64,000 nt of DNA from NCBI GenBank assembly GCA_945952465.1, contig CAMFIB010000002.1, positions 310,001 to 374,000 on the forward strand, written 5' to 3'. Origin of the DNA: an uncultured Pseudomonadota bacterium. GTDB taxonomy: Bacteria > Pseudomonadota > Gammaproteobacteria > Burkholderiales > Burkholderiaceae_C. The translations under genes and the position numbers were made by a program. The notes under the pieces are model-generated. The model did no database searches and had not been told where the DNA came from. It saw nothing but the letters and a program-made list of their open reading frames with translations. Of this stretch, positions 1 through 9,221 are shown in pieces. Numbering within the stretch: the first letter of the stretch is position 1; each line of letters starts with the position of its first letter.

Positions 1-1
1 G

Positions 2-652
2 GATGCGTTCGGTTTGCGGACCGACAAACGGCTCGATGAAGTGGCGGCCACGCTGTCTTACGAGTCGCGCGATGGCTTAGCCGGCGGCGGCTTTACGAAT
101 GCCACCGTGTCGTTGCGGCATTCCCGACTCGGCTTCGATGATGCGGCCGGATTGGCTGCCGATCAGGGCATTGCAGGTCGCCACACGGCTGGTTCGGCCC
201 TGAGGCTGGCTTTCCAGGCGTCACGCTTGCAGTCCGTCGCGCCCAATACCTTCGTGTTCGCCGGATTGGTGGGGCAGGTCGCCAACAAGAATCTGGACAG
301 TGCAGCGCGCTTTGCCTTGGGTGGCCCGAGCGCTGTGCGCGGCTACACACCGTCGGAAGGCGTGGTCGACGAAGGCGCGGTGCTGCAACTGGAAGCGCGC
401 TACGCGCTGTCACCTGAATTGACGGGCTTCGTGTTTTTGGATTCAGGCTGGGGTCGCTTTGATGCCGACGGCAGCCCGCCGGGCCAACCGGAAAACATCG
501 TCCGTCGCAGTGCGGGTGTAGGCGCCAACTGGGTGTTGCCCGCAGGTTTCCAAATGCGCGCCAGCCTAGCATGGCGCGGCAAGCAGTTGCCGTTGGCGAC
601 CGGCGACGATCGTCGCCCGCGCCTCTACATGCAGGTGGTCAAGAATTTTTGA
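2..652 (+). CDS. TpsB outer-membrane transporter (FhaC/ShlB/HecB family), C-terminal part
   Basis: This is the C-terminal part of an Omp85-superfamily two-partner-secretion transporter; the 5' end lies left of the window. Such proteins form an outer-membrane beta-barrel that exports a TpsA partner. The key sign is the conserved VRGY motif (near base 336, context GGPSAVRGYTP), which in this family lies in barrel loop 6. The alternating barrel-like strands and the C-terminal phenylalanine (VVKNF), typical of outer-membrane barrels, agree. The reading frame is open from base 2, so the apparent start at base 14 is only an internal codon. The stop is 44 bases before the exoprotein gene, consistent with one operon. 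Family assignment is firm; the substrate is inferred from the neighbour. Confidence 0.88.
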   Translation, partial: DAFGLRTDKRLDEVAATLSYESRDGLAGGGFTNATVSLRHSRLGFDDAAGLAADQGIAGRHTAGSALRLAFQASRLQSVAPNTFVFAGLVGQVANKNLDSAARFALGGPSAVRGYTPSEGVVDEGAVLQLEARYALSPELTGFVFLDSGWGRFDADGSPPGQPENIVRRSAGVGANWVLPAGFQMRASLAWRGKQLPLATGDDRRPRLYMQVVKNF

Positions 653-696
653 CGAACCGGTGCCACTTACAGGCTGCCGTTCGAGGAGATTGTTCG

Positions 697-3600
697 ATGT
701 CTAAGCCCTCTGTTGCACGCACCGCCAGAGCCCAATCTCGTCCCTCAACGCCGCATTGGCGCTGCAGCGCGGTCGGGCTGGCCGTAGCCGGGTTGGTCGG
801 TGTTGTGCCCAATGCAATTGCGCTGCCCGCTGGTGAGCAGGTGGTGGCTGGCCAGGTCAATGTGGCCCGGCCCAGCCAGCAGCAGTTGAATATCAACCAA
901 GGGTCGTCCAGCGCGATCGTCAACTGGCAATCGTTCTCCATCGGCGCCACTGAGCGCGTCAGCATCCAGCAGCCTTCGTCGTCCAGCGTGCTGCTGAACC
1001 GGGTGGTCGGCAACGACCCCACGCAAATATTCGGTCAGTTGAATGCCAATGGCCGCGTGTTTCTGGTCAACCCGTCGGGGGTTCTGTTCGCACCGGGCGC
1101 CCAGGTCAACACCGGCAGCCTGATCGCGTCGACGCTGGACATCGACAACTCGGACTTTCTGTCGGGTCGCTACCTGTTCACCGGCAACCGGCCCGGTAGC
1201 GTCGTCAACCGGGGTACGCTCACGGCAGCCGATGGTGGAACGATTGCGCTGCTGGGCGGGTCGGTCACCAACGACGGTGTTGTCGCGGCGCGTCTGGGCA
1301 CGGTCGCGCTCGGAGCAGGCGAGCGCATGACGTTGGATTTCCAGGGCGATGGTCTGACACAGTTGCGGGTCGACTCGCCGGCTGTGCAGGCGTCGATTGC
1401 CAATGGGGGTGCGATAGTCGCTGATGGCGGGCAGATCGTGATGCGCGCCCAGGCCGCCGAAGGGCTCGCTGCGACCGTGGTCAATCAGACCGGGACGGTC
1501 AGGGCACGTTCGCTCGTTGAGCGCAATGGCCGCATTGTTCTGGATGGCGGCACGAACGGGGACACGCTTGTCGGCGGTCAGGTGGATGCGAGTGGCGTAG
1601 CATCCGGCCAGCAGGGGGGCAGTATTCAGGTGACCGGCCACAACATCGCCATCGTCTCCGGTGCCGAGTTGTCCGCTCGAGGTGACGCCGGTGGCGGTTC
1701 GGTGCTGGTCGGTGGTGACGCGCACGGCGCGAACGCGTCGGCGCTGCCGCAGGCCAATGCGGTGTGGATGGCCTCCGATGCGCGCATCGACGCCAGCGCG
1801 ACGCAGAGTGGCGATGGCGGCAAGGTGGTGCTGTGGTCGACGCAGTCGACCCAGGTCCATGGACAACTTCGGGCGACCGGCGGGGCCAGTGGCGGCAATG
1901 GTGGCTTCATCGAAACATCGGGGCCTTACCTTGAAACCGCTGATGCTTCCATCGATGCGAGCGCGCCTAAGGGTGCAGCCGGTGAGTGGCTGCTGGATCC
2001 GGTCAACGTCGAGATCGTCGCCGGGAATGCTTCGTCCAACAGCACAGCAGGGCCCAGTTTCCAGCCGACCGGATCATCTTCTCAGGTGGACGCCGGTCAA
2101 ATTCAAACGGCATTGAATGCTGGAACCAGCGTCACCGTAAGCACGGAACCAGGCCCTCCCGTAATGGGGCCATCGGGTCCGGCGTTCATCCCGACCGAAG
2201 CCGGCAACATCACGCTGAGCGCACAGATTGTGAAAAGCACGGGTGGCGACGCATCGCTGACGCTGAACGCGCACAACAACATCGTCATCAACGACAGCAT
2301 CCTCGTCCAACCCAACGCTCCGTCCACCGGCCGCCTGAACGTCAACCTGAACGCGGACAGCGATGGCAACGGTTTGGGCGGTGTCTTGGTGAATGCCGGG
2401 TCCATTCAGACCAATGGCGGCAACGTCAACATTTATGGTCAGAGCAATGCGAGCGGGGGACGTACCGGTGGCGCGATGAATGGTGGCACGTTCGTCGGCA
2501 CTTACATCGGGCCCAGGGCCGCGATCGACGCGCGCTCCATGGTGGGTGGCAACGGAGGCAACATCAGCATCAGCTCGAACGTCATCGAATCGGCAGCCCA
2601 GGCGGCGGGCATCATCGCAGACGTCACACCAACCGGCTTGCAAGGCATTGCCGCGCAGGGCGGCACCCTCATTACTCAAGGCGGCAGCATCACGCTGAGC
2701 GGCATTGCGCAGGGCACCAACTTGCCAGCCATCGGCGTCGCGATCGGTGGCGCGGCTGCGCAGCAGGTGTTCGCCCTTGCGGCGGCGCCCGGGGCCGGCA
2801 GCACACTGATCAGCGGCGGATCGGTCGTGATCAACGGCGTGTCGACCAGCAGCTCTCTCGGGTTGGGCGTGGGCGTGATCAACGCCGACATCGTGGCCAC
2901 CGGTGCGGGCGGCGTCAGCATTCAGGGCACAGACCTCAGCACCGCCGGCGGTACAGGGCCGACCGGCGCCGGGCTTATGCTGTTCAACAGCTCGGTTACC
3001 CAGCCTTCGGGGACGATGGTGATCACCGGGGCGTCCACGGGTGGCAAAGCCGGCCTGATCGTCAACAACACGACGATCGGTGGTGCGGGATCGTCGGCCA
3101 ATATTTTTCTGGGTGCCGGTAACAGTGGCGCCAACGACGCGATCCAACTCGGCAACGGCTCTTCGATCACGACGTCGGGAGTGGTCAACCTGCGTCCGCG
3201 CAACACCGATGTCCTCGGCGGAGGCCCCTTCGACGCGTTGAACGGTACCCCCATCAAAGTGAACACCGCCGTGGACGGCGGTGGCTTCGATCTGAGCGCT
3301 GCCGATCTGGCGTCCGTCGCGCCGGGGGTGGGCCGCTTGGTCATTGGCTCCAGCTCGCATACCGGTGCGATCACGGTGGGCAACTTCTGGAATTTGCCCA
3401 CTGGCGTCACGCTTCAAAACAGCGGGGCGGGCTCTCAAGGCATCCAGATCAACGCACCGATCTCGGGCCAGAGCCTGGCATTGGTATCAGGCGGTACGGT
3501 TACGCAATCCGCGCCGCTGAATATCGACAACCTGTTGCTGCATGGCACCACGCCGCAAGCCAATTTTCAGTTGACCAATGCGAACAACAGCATCGACCGT

Positions 3601-5895
3601 GTGGCGATGGCCTTCGACACCACCAAGAGCACGGCCAATCCGAACTTCGGTGATGTGAGTGTGATCAATCAGGGCTCAATCGCGATCGGGCCCGTGGCCG
3701 CGCAAGAAGCCTCTGGCGATTTCGGTGTTGCCACGGTGGGCACCGGGTCCTCCGTTGCGGCGGGGGACGTGTTCATCCGGGCGCGCGGTGCCACGGCAGG
3801 TGTCAGCGCGAACATCACGCTGGAACACTCGCTAACGACCTTGGGAAGCGACATCACACTCGTGATGGACGGCATTTTCCTGAATCCAAACGGCAGCACC
3901 CTGACACCCGGTGGCAATGGCGTCTGGCAGGTGTGGGCGAACACCTGGGCCGGCGAACAACGCGGCGGCCTGTTGGGCACACAGCCCTATCCGAACTTCT
4001 ACTCCTGTACCTACGACGGCGGTTGCACGGCCGCACCTGCCGCGCAGTTCAATGGTGCGACCCCCCCGCAGGGCAGCGCGCCGCTTGCGATGGGCGGCAA
4101 CCACTTTTTCTACGCGCAACGACCCACCGTTTCGGTCACGCCCCAATCGACGCAGGTCAATGTCACGTATGGACAGCCTGTCGAACTGGGCCCCCTAAGC
4201 CCGCAGTTTTCCAATTCACCGCCCCCGGCCGATGACAACCTGACCACCGCCATCGGTGGCGGATACGCGGGTGCATTGGGCCCCAAGCCGGATGCCGGCA
4301 CTTACACCATCGGCGGCAACTTCACCTCCCCGGTTGGTTATGCCGTCAGCGCACCGCCGATCACAGTGGTGGTGAACCCCGCTGTGTTGACGTATGTCGC
4401 CAATTCGGCGACGAGGGTTTACGGCACGGTCAATCCTGCGTTCTCCGGATCGGTGACCGGCTTCGTGGCGGGAGAAACGATCGCCAGTGCCACCACCGGC
4501 TCACTGGCATTCACGTCGCCCGCCACCACCGCCTCGTCGGTCGGCCTGTATGCGATCAACGGCGGTGGGCTACAGGCGCGCAACTACACGTTCGCGCAGG
4601 CCGCTGGCAATGCCACAGCCCTGTCCATCACGCCGGCCGTCCTGACCTATGTGGCCAACCCTCAATCACGCCGATATGGTGTGGCGAACCCCGCTTTCAC
4701 TGGCTCGGTGACCGGTTTTGCCAATGGTGACTCGCTCGCTTCGTCGACTTCTGGCACCCTGGCCTTCAACAGCCCTGCGGTTGCCACGTCGCCGGTCGGC
4801 CAATACGCCATTCTTGGCAGCGGGCTAACCTCCCAGAATTACACCTTCGTCCAAGCTGCCGGCAATGCGACGGCATTGACCATCACGCCTGGCATCCTGA
4901 CCTATGTGGCCAATCCGGTTGCCAGGACCTACGGTGCGGCCAATCCACCGTTGACCGGCTCCGTCACCGGTTTCGCCAACGGAGAAACGCAGGCCACCGC
5001 CACCACCGGCACCTTGATGTTCAACAGCCCGGTGACCCCTTCATCGCCGGTTGGACAGTATGCGATCACGGGCAGCGGCTTGAGCGCGGCGAACTACGAG
5101 TTCGTACAGGCGGCGGGCAATGCGACGGCATTCACCGTGAACCCTGCAGTGCTGACCTATATCGCCAATCCAGTGTCGCGCCTTTACGGGTCGGCCAACC
5201 CTGCGTTGGACGGCACAGTGACGGGTTTCGTCAACGGTGAAACGCAGGCAACGGCCACGAGTGGCACCGCTGCGTTCACCACACTGGCGACTCCGGCAAC
5301 CCCGGTGGGCCAGTATGCGATCAACGGCGGTGGGCTCTCCGCCCGCAATTACGTGTTCGTGCAGGCAACGGGCAACGCCGCGGCATTGACCATCGATCCT
5401 GCGGTCCTGACCTACATCGCGGTTCCTGCCACGCGGGGCTTTGGCGATCCCAACCCCGCGTTCACCGGGTCGGTCATCGGCTTTGTCAATGGAGAATCCT
5501 TGGCCACGGCAACCACTGGAAACGCCGCGTTCACCTCGCCGGCGACGGCCGGGTCGCCGATCGGGCTCTACGCCATCAATGGGTCCGGTCTGGTCGCGCG
5601 CAACTACCGGTTTGTGCAGGCCCCGGGCAATGCCACCGCTTTGACGATTCTCGGGTCCCGTGCTTCCCCGTTGCTGGAGATCCAGAACCGCACGCGCGAG
5701 GACACATTGATCTATTCCCGCAACATCGCGGGTGCGGGCGACCTGTGTCTGGCCGCCGATTTCGAGTCCAAGTCGGCCGGGCTGGTGACGGGCGATGATG
5801 GCCTGTCACAGGAATGGTCCCGTGTCAGGACGCAGCCGCGGGTGGCCGGGTGCGTGGCGCTGGACCGCAACCACAACAGTTGCGCCGATTTCTGA
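697..5895 (+). CDS. TpsA exoprotein: filamentous-haemagglutinin-like protein with five MBG/YDG-type repeats
   Basis: A 1,732-residue predicted secreted beta-helical exoprotein. The ATG at 697 was chosen because a GAGGAG ribosome site lies 8 bases upstream and an N-terminal signal-like hydrophobic segment (CSAVGLAVAGLVGVVPNAIA) follows. Residues about 40-280 are the haemagglutination-activity/TPS domain, with the hallmark NPSGVLFAPGAQVNTG. The middle is Gly/Ser/Asn-rich and repetitive, as expected of a beta-helix. Residues 1227-1651 are five tandem 85-residue repeats, each opening PAVLTYVAN...YG, of the MBG/YDG kind seen in bacterial adhesins. A short tail with three cysteines ends the protein. 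The transporter is immediately upstream and tssA starts only 14 bases downstream. Likely an adhesin or contact-dependent factor; no toxin domain is recognised at the C-terminus. Confidence 0.87.
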   Translation: MSKPSVARTARAQSRPSTPHWRCSAVGLAVAGLVGVVPNAIALPAGEQVVAGQVNVARPSQQQLNINQGSSSAIVNWQSFSIGATERVSIQQPSSSSVLLNRVVGNDPTQIFGQLNANGRVFLVNPSGVLFAPGAQVNTGSLIASTLDIDNSDFLSGRYLFTGNRPGSVVNRGTLTAADGGTIALLGGSVTNDGVVAARLGTVALGAGERMTLDFQGDGLTQLRVDSPAVQASIANGGAIVADGGQIVMRAQAAEGLAATVVNQTGTVRARSLVERNGRIVLDGGTNGDTLVGGQVDASGVASGQQGGSIQVTGHNIAIVSGAELSARGDAGGGSVLVGGDAHGANASALPQANAVWMASDARIDASATQSGDGGKVVLWSTQSTQVHGQLRATGGASGGNGGFIETSGPYLETADASIDASAPKGAAGEWLLDPVNVEIVAGNASSNSTAGPSFQPTGSSSQVDAGQIQTALNAGTSVTVSTEPGPPVMGPSGPAFIPTEAGNITLSAQIVKSTGGDASLTLNAHNNIVINDSILVQPNAPSTGRLNVNLNADSDGNGLGGVLVNAGSIQTNGGNVNIYGQSNASGGRTGGAMNGGTFVGTYIGPRAAIDARSMVGGNGGNISISSNVIESAAQAAGIIADVTPTGLQGIAAQGGTLITQGGSITLSGIAQGTNLPAIGVAIGGAAAQQVFALAAAPGAGSTLISGGSVVINGVSTSSSLGLGVGVINADIVATGAGGVSIQGTDLSTAGGTGPTGAGLMLFNSSVTQPSGTMVITGASTGGKAGLIVNNTTIGGAGSSANIFLGAGNSGANDAIQLGNGSSITTSGVVNLRPRNTDVLGGGPFDALNGTPIKVNTAVDGGGFDLSAADLASVAPGVGRLVIGSSSHTGAITVGNFWNLPTGVTLQNSGAGSQGIQINAPISGQSLALVSGGTVTQSAPLNIDNLLLHGTTPQANFQLTNANNSIDRVAMAFDTTKSTANPNFGDVSVINQGSIAIGPVAAQEASGDFGVATVGTGSSVAAGDVFIRARGATAGVSANITLEHSLTTLGSDITLVMDGIFLNPNGSTLTPGGNGVWQVWANTWAGEQRGGLLGTQPYPNFYSCTYDGGCTAAPAAQFNGATPPQGSAPLAMGGNHFFYAQRPTVSVTPQSTQVNVTYGQPVELGPLSPQFSNSPPPADDNLTTAIGGGYAGALGPKPDAGTYTIGGNFTSPVGYAVSAPPITVVVNPAVLTYVANSATRVYGTVNPAFSGSVTGFVAGETIASATTGSLAFTSPATTASSVGLYAINGGGLQARNYTFAQAAGNATALSITPAVLTYVANPQSRRYGVANPAFTGSVTGFANGDSLASSTSGTLAFNSPAVATSPVGQYAILGSGLTSQNYTFVQAAGNATALTITPGILTYVANPVARTYGAANPPLTGSVTGFANGETQATATTGTLMFNSPVTPSSPVGQYAITGSGLSAANYEFVQAAGNATAFTVNPAVLTYIANPVSRLYGSANPALDGTVTGFVNGETQATATSGTAAFTTLATPATPVGQYAINGGGLSARNYVFVQATGNAAALTIDPAVLTYIAVPATRGFGDPNPAFTGSVIGFVNGESLATATTGNAAFTSPATAGSPIGLYAINGSGLVARNYRFVQAPGNATALTILGSRASPLLEIQNRTREDTLIYSRNIAGAGDLCLAADFESKSAGLVTGDDGLSQEWSRVRTQPRVAGCVALDRNHNSCADF
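4375..5649 (+). repeat. Five tandem 255-bp coding repeats (MBG/YDG-type modules)
   Basis: Repeat units start at 4375, 4630, 4885, 5140 and 5395, each exactly 255 bases (85 codons) after the last. Each encodes (N/T/D)P(A/G)(V/I)LTY(V/I)A, then a YG (FG in the last), a TGF(V/A)NG-like core and (N/E)Y.FVQA.GNA(T/A)A near the end. Units differ at the nucleotide level, so this is a diverged protein-domain array and not a recent slippage tract. Confidence 0.9.
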
Positions 5896-5909
5896 CCGGC
5901 TGACGACTC

Positions 5910-6932
5910 ATGCTCAACATCGACGCTTTTCTTGCACCGATCTCGGACGACCAACCGAGCGGTCCCGACCTCGAATACGACCCGGCCTTTCTGGAGCTGG
6001 AGAGCGCTGCCAAAGGCAAGGCCGAGCAACAGTTCGGCGACACGGTGGTGGCGGCTGAAGAACCCGATTGGCGCGACATCGACCATCGGGCAACCGAAAT
6101 TCTCGGGCGTACCAAGGATCTGCGTGTCGTTGCCCATCTGTTGCGTGCGCAGACGCGGCTCAATGGCGTGCCAGGTTGCGTGGGTGGGCTTCGGTTGATG
6201 TCTGCATTGCTGGACCAATTCTGGGACTCTCTCCATCCAATGCTGGATGTAGACGACGACAACGATCCGACGATGCGGGTTAACGCGTTGGCCAGTTTGA
6301 CCGATCTGGATTCGCTCCCAAAAGATCTGCGGGACGCCGTGCTGGGCGCTTCGCGATCGCTGGGTGTTGTCGCGGTGCGCGATGCCGAAATCGCGCTCGG
6401 CAAGCTGCAGCCGAAAGAAGGTACCGAGTCCAAGTCCCTTAGCGAAATCGACTCGATTTTGCGGGCCGCGTTCGAAGAGTCGCCCGACACGCTCAACAGT
6501 GCCGTTGCGCTGCCCGATCTGGTCAAAAGTCTGCAAACGTTTCTGACCGACAGGGTGTCGGGGCAAGCTCCAGATCTCGCCATCCTGAAAGCGATTGCTT
6601 ATTCGGTCAACCAAGTCGTGGGCCCTGTGGTCAACCAGTCTGGCGAGGCCACTGATGAGGGCGCTGATGGTGTCGGAGCCGAACGTGGCGGCGACGGAGC
6701 GAGCAGCCGGCGCGCGATGACTGGAGACATCCTGAGTCGTGGCGACGCCGTTCGTGCCCTCGACAAAGTCAGCGAATACCTGCAGCGAACCGAGCCCACA
6801 AACCCGGCACCGCTGCTCATCGAGCGGGCAAAGAAATTGATGACCATGAGCTTCATGGAAGTGATTGCCGAGCTCGCGCCCGACAGTCTTAGCCACGTCA
6901 AAGGTATCACCGGCCAGAAAGACGAATATTAA
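5910..6932 (+). CDS. tssA: T6SS baseplate/cap protein TssA (ImpA N-terminal domain)
   Basis: A 340-residue TssA homologue. Residues 1-130 are the ImpA-related N-terminal domain (GPDLEYDPAFLELE, then a WRDIDHRATEIL-like stretch), which defines the family. The short C-terminal part (EPTNPAPLLIERAKKLM...FMEVIAELAPD) resembles TssA1-type proteins. TssA proteins prime and coordinate assembly of the tail tube and sheath at the baseplate. The start lies 14 bases after the exoprotein stop, with only a weak ribosome site, so translation may depend on upstream readthrough. A 109-base gap with a candidate promoter separates it from tssB. Confidence 0.9.
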   Translation: MLNIDAFLAPISDDQPSGPDLEYDPAFLELESAAKGKAEQQFGDTVVAAEEPDWRDIDHRATEILGRTKDLRVVAHLLRAQTRLNGVPGCVGGLRLMSALLDQFWDSLHPMLDVDDDNDPTMRVNALASLTDLDSLPKDLRDAVLGASRSLGVVAVRDAEIALGKLQPKEGTESKSLSEIDSILRAAFEESPDTLNSAVALPDLVKSLQTFLTDRVSGQAPDLAILKAIAYSVNQVVGPVVNQSGEATDEGADGVGAERGGDGASSRRAMTGDILSRGDAVRALDKVSEYLQRTEPTNPAPLLIERAKKLMTMSFMEVIAELAPDSLSHVKGITGQKDEY

Positions 6933-6969
6933 TTAGAAACTGCTTAAGAAAAGGGCGCTGTCGATCGTA

Positions 6970-6998
6970 TTGATTTAGTTGTGCTGCCAATTTACATT
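6970..6998 (+). promoter_or_regulatory. Candidate sigma-70 promoter upstream of tssB
   Basis: TTGATT (6970-6975) and TACATT (6993-6998) are separated by 17 bases in an unusually AT-rich gap, about 44 bases before the tssB ATG. Each hexamer matches the consensus at 4 of 6 positions. This would give tssBC-hcp their own transcript start. Inferred from sequence only. Confidence 0.35.
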
Positions 6999-7041
6999 TC
7001 GACAGTCCATCAATCGCACGGGACACACTAGGAGGATCACC

Positions 7042-7569
7042 ATGGCCACCAGCAGCCAGAAATTCATTGCACGCAACCGCGCACCGCGGGTCCAGATCGA
7101 ATACGACGTGGAGCTCTATGGAGCGGAAAAAAAGGTCCAACTGCCTTTCGTGATGGGCGTGTTGGCCGATTTGGCCGGCAAGAGTGAAGAAGCTGCCGTG
7201 ACGGCACCGATCGCCGATCGCAAGTTTCAGGAATTCGACGTCGACAACTTCGATGCTCGCATGAAGGCTATGAAGCCGCGTGTGGCATTCCGCGTGCCCA
7301 ATGCTCTGACCGGCGAGGGCAATCTGGCTGTCGACCTGACGTTTGAAAGCATGGACGATTTTTCGCCGGCCAAGATCGCCAGCAAGGTCGATGCGCTGAA
7401 CAAGCTGCTGCAAGCCCGCGGACAACTGTCTAATCTGCTGAGCTACATGGACGGCAAGACCGGCGCAGAGGATCTGTTGTCGAAGGTCCTCGAAGATCCC
7501 GCGCTGCTGCAGTCGCTGGCATCGACCGCCAAGCAGCCTGACGTTGCTGCCGACAAACCGGCTGAGTGA
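7042..7569 (+). CDS. tssB: T6SS contractile sheath small subunit TssB (VipA)
   Basis: A 175-residue TssB/VipA/ImpB protein. The N-terminus RNRAPRVQIEYDVELYGAEK followed by LPFVMGVLADLAGK is the classic family signature. With TssC it builds the cytoplasmic contractile sheath around the Hcp tube. The ATG at 7042 has a perfect AGGAGG 6 bases upstream; an in-frame upstream codon was rejected for lack of such a site. tssC follows after 42 bases. TagJ, encoded downstream, is known in other species to bind TssB. Confidence 0.96.
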   Translation: MATSSQKFIARNRAPRVQIEYDVELYGAEKKVQLPFVMGVLADLAGKSEEAAVTAPIADRKFQEFDVDNFDARMKAMKPRVAFRVPNALTGEGNLAVDLTFESMDDFSPAKIASKVDALNKLLQARGQLSNLLSYMDGKTGAEDLLSKVLEDPALLQSLASTAKQPDVAADKPAE

Positions 7570-7611
7570 CGCGACCGCGTCATTCCTACGACCCGATTAC
7601 AGGAGAGAACC

Positions 7612-9105
7612 ATGGCTGAGACCCAGCAGGAAAACAGTGCGCTGGCAGGCGTTGAGTATGCCGGCGGAGACTTCGCGTCGCTGCTCCAGAAAGAATTCAA
7701 GCCCAAGACCACCGAAGCCAAATCAGCTGTCGAAGCGGCTGTTCAGACCCTGGCGCAGCAAGCCCTGTCACAGACCAAGCTGATCAGCAATGACGTCGTC
7801 AAAACCGTCGAATCGATGATCGCCGAGATTGACAAGAAGCTGTCGGAACAGGTCAACATCATCTTGCACAACGCCGATTTCCAGAAGATGGAAGGCGCGT
7901 GGCGTGGTCTGAGCTACATGGTCAACAACACGGAGACCGACACCCAACTCAAGATCCGGGTGATGAGCATCTCCAAGCAGGAGTTGGGCAAGACGCTGAA
8001 GCGCTACAAGGGAACGGCCTGGGACCAGAGCCCCCTTTTCAAAAAGGTTTACGAAGAAGAGTATGGCCAGTTCGGTGGCGAGCCCTTCGGCGCCATCGTC
8101 GGTGACTACCATTTCGATCAATCCCCGGCCGATGTGGAACTCCTTTCGGAAATGGCCAAGGTCTCGGCCTCTGCCCACGCGCCTTTCATCACCGGAGCAT
8201 CGCCTTCGCTGATGCAGATGGAGTCCTGGCAGGAACTGGCGAATCCGCGCGACCTGTCCAAAATTCTCACCACACCCGAGTACGCGGCATGGCGTAGCCT
8301 GCGGGAGAGCGACGATTCCCGCTATCTGGGGCTGTGCATGCCCCGGTTCCTGGCCCGTGTGCCATACGGCAACAAGACCAATCCCGTCGAAGAGTTCAAC
8401 TTCGAGGAAGACACCGGTGCCGCAGACCACAGCCGCTACACCTGGGCAAACGCGGCGTATGCCATGGCCACGAACATCAATCGTTCGTTCAAGCTGTATG
8501 GTTGGTGTTCCCGAATCCGCGGCATCGAGTCTGGCGGCTTGGTCGAGAACCTGCCGTTGCACACCTTCCCGACGGACGACGGTGGCGTTGACCAGAAGTG
8601 CCCGACCGAGATCGCGATTTCCGATCGCCGCGAAGCCGAACTCTCCAAAGCTGGTCTGCTGTCGCTGATCCATCGCAAGAACTCCGATGTCGCAGCCTTC
8701 ATCGGCGCGCAGTCGTTGCACAAGCCAGCGGAATACGACGATCCGGATGCCACCGCCAACGCGGCATTGGGCGCCCGCTTGCCTTACCTGTTCGCTTGCA
8801 ATCGCTTTGCTCACTACCTGAAGTGCATCGTCCGCGACAAGGTGGGCTCTTTCAAGGAGCGGGAGGACATGGAGCGCTGGTTGAACAACTGGATCATGAA
8901 CTACGTCGACGGTGATCCAGCGCATTCCTCTGAATCCGTGAAGGCTGAGAAGCCGCTGGCAGCCGCTGAAGTCAAGGTTGAAGAAGTGGAGGGCGCGCCG
9001 GGTTACTACACCTCCAAGTTCTTCCTGCGCCCACACTACCAACTGGAAGGCTTGACCGTGTCGCTGCGCTTGGTGTCGAAGCTGCCGTCGGCCAAGGCCG
9101 CATAA
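7612..9105 (+). CDS. tssC: T6SS contractile sheath large subunit TssC (VipB)
   Basis: A 497-residue TssC/VipB/ImpC protein of usual length. Family hallmarks visible are the GAWRGLSYMVNNTETD segment near residue 95, the FITGASPSLMQMESW region and the C-terminal PGYYTSKFFLRPHYQLEGL stretch. It pairs with TssB to form the sheath, whose contraction drives the tube outward and whose spent form is recycled by ClpV. A GGAGAG ribosome site precedes the ATG. The gene is followed by a 116-base gap holding an 18-bp palindrome before hcp. Confidence 0.97.
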   Translation: MAETQQENSALAGVEYAGGDFASLLQKEFKPKTTEAKSAVEAAVQTLAQQALSQTKLISNDVVKTVESMIAEIDKKLSEQVNIILHNADFQKMEGAWRGLSYMVNNTETDTQLKIRVMSISKQELGKTLKRYKGTAWDQSPLFKKVYEEEYGQFGGEPFGAIVGDYHFDQSPADVELLSEMAKVSASAHAPFITGASPSLMQMESWQELANPRDLSKILTTPEYAAWRSLRESDDSRYLGLCMPRFLARVPYGNKTNPVEEFNFEEDTGAADHSRYTWANAAYAMATNINRSFKLYGWCSRIRGIESGGLVENLPLHTFPTDDGGVDQKCPTEIAISDRREAELSKAGLLSLIHRKNSDVAAFIGAQSLHKPAEYDDPDATANAALGARLPYLFACNRFAHYLKCIVRDKVGSFKEREDMERWLNNWIMNYVDGDPAHSSESVKAEKPLAAAEVKVEEVEGAPGYYTSKFFLRPHYQLEGLTVSLRLVSKLPSAKAA

Positions 9106-9132
9106 ATTATTTGAAAGTCCAATCCCGGTTTT

Positions 9133-9150
9133 CGTCCTGATATCAGGACG
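9133..9150. promoter_or_regulatory. 18-bp perfect palindrome between tssC and hcp
   Basis: CGTCCTGATATCAGGACG reads identically on both strands. It sits 28 bases after the tssC stop and 72 bases before the hcp start. A loop-less perfect palindrome is more like a dimeric regulator's operator than an RNA hairpin. The bound protein is unknown. Confidence 0.45.
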
Positions 9151-9221
9151 GCGTGATTAGAAATTGTTAGCGAGCGCCGGCTTTTTTTGATCGGCAATCA
9201 CAAACCTTAGGAGTAATTCAT

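Noticed and set aside
4375-5649. Regularly spaced repeats that could be mistaken for a CRISPR array
   Set aside because: Units are 255 bases, diverged, and in one reading frame of an adhesin; no short direct repeats with unique spacers and no cas genes.
9174-9190. T-run (GCCGGCTTTTTTTGA) before hcp as a terminator of tssBC
   Set aside because: No stem of useful length precedes the seven T; GCCGGC alone is too short.
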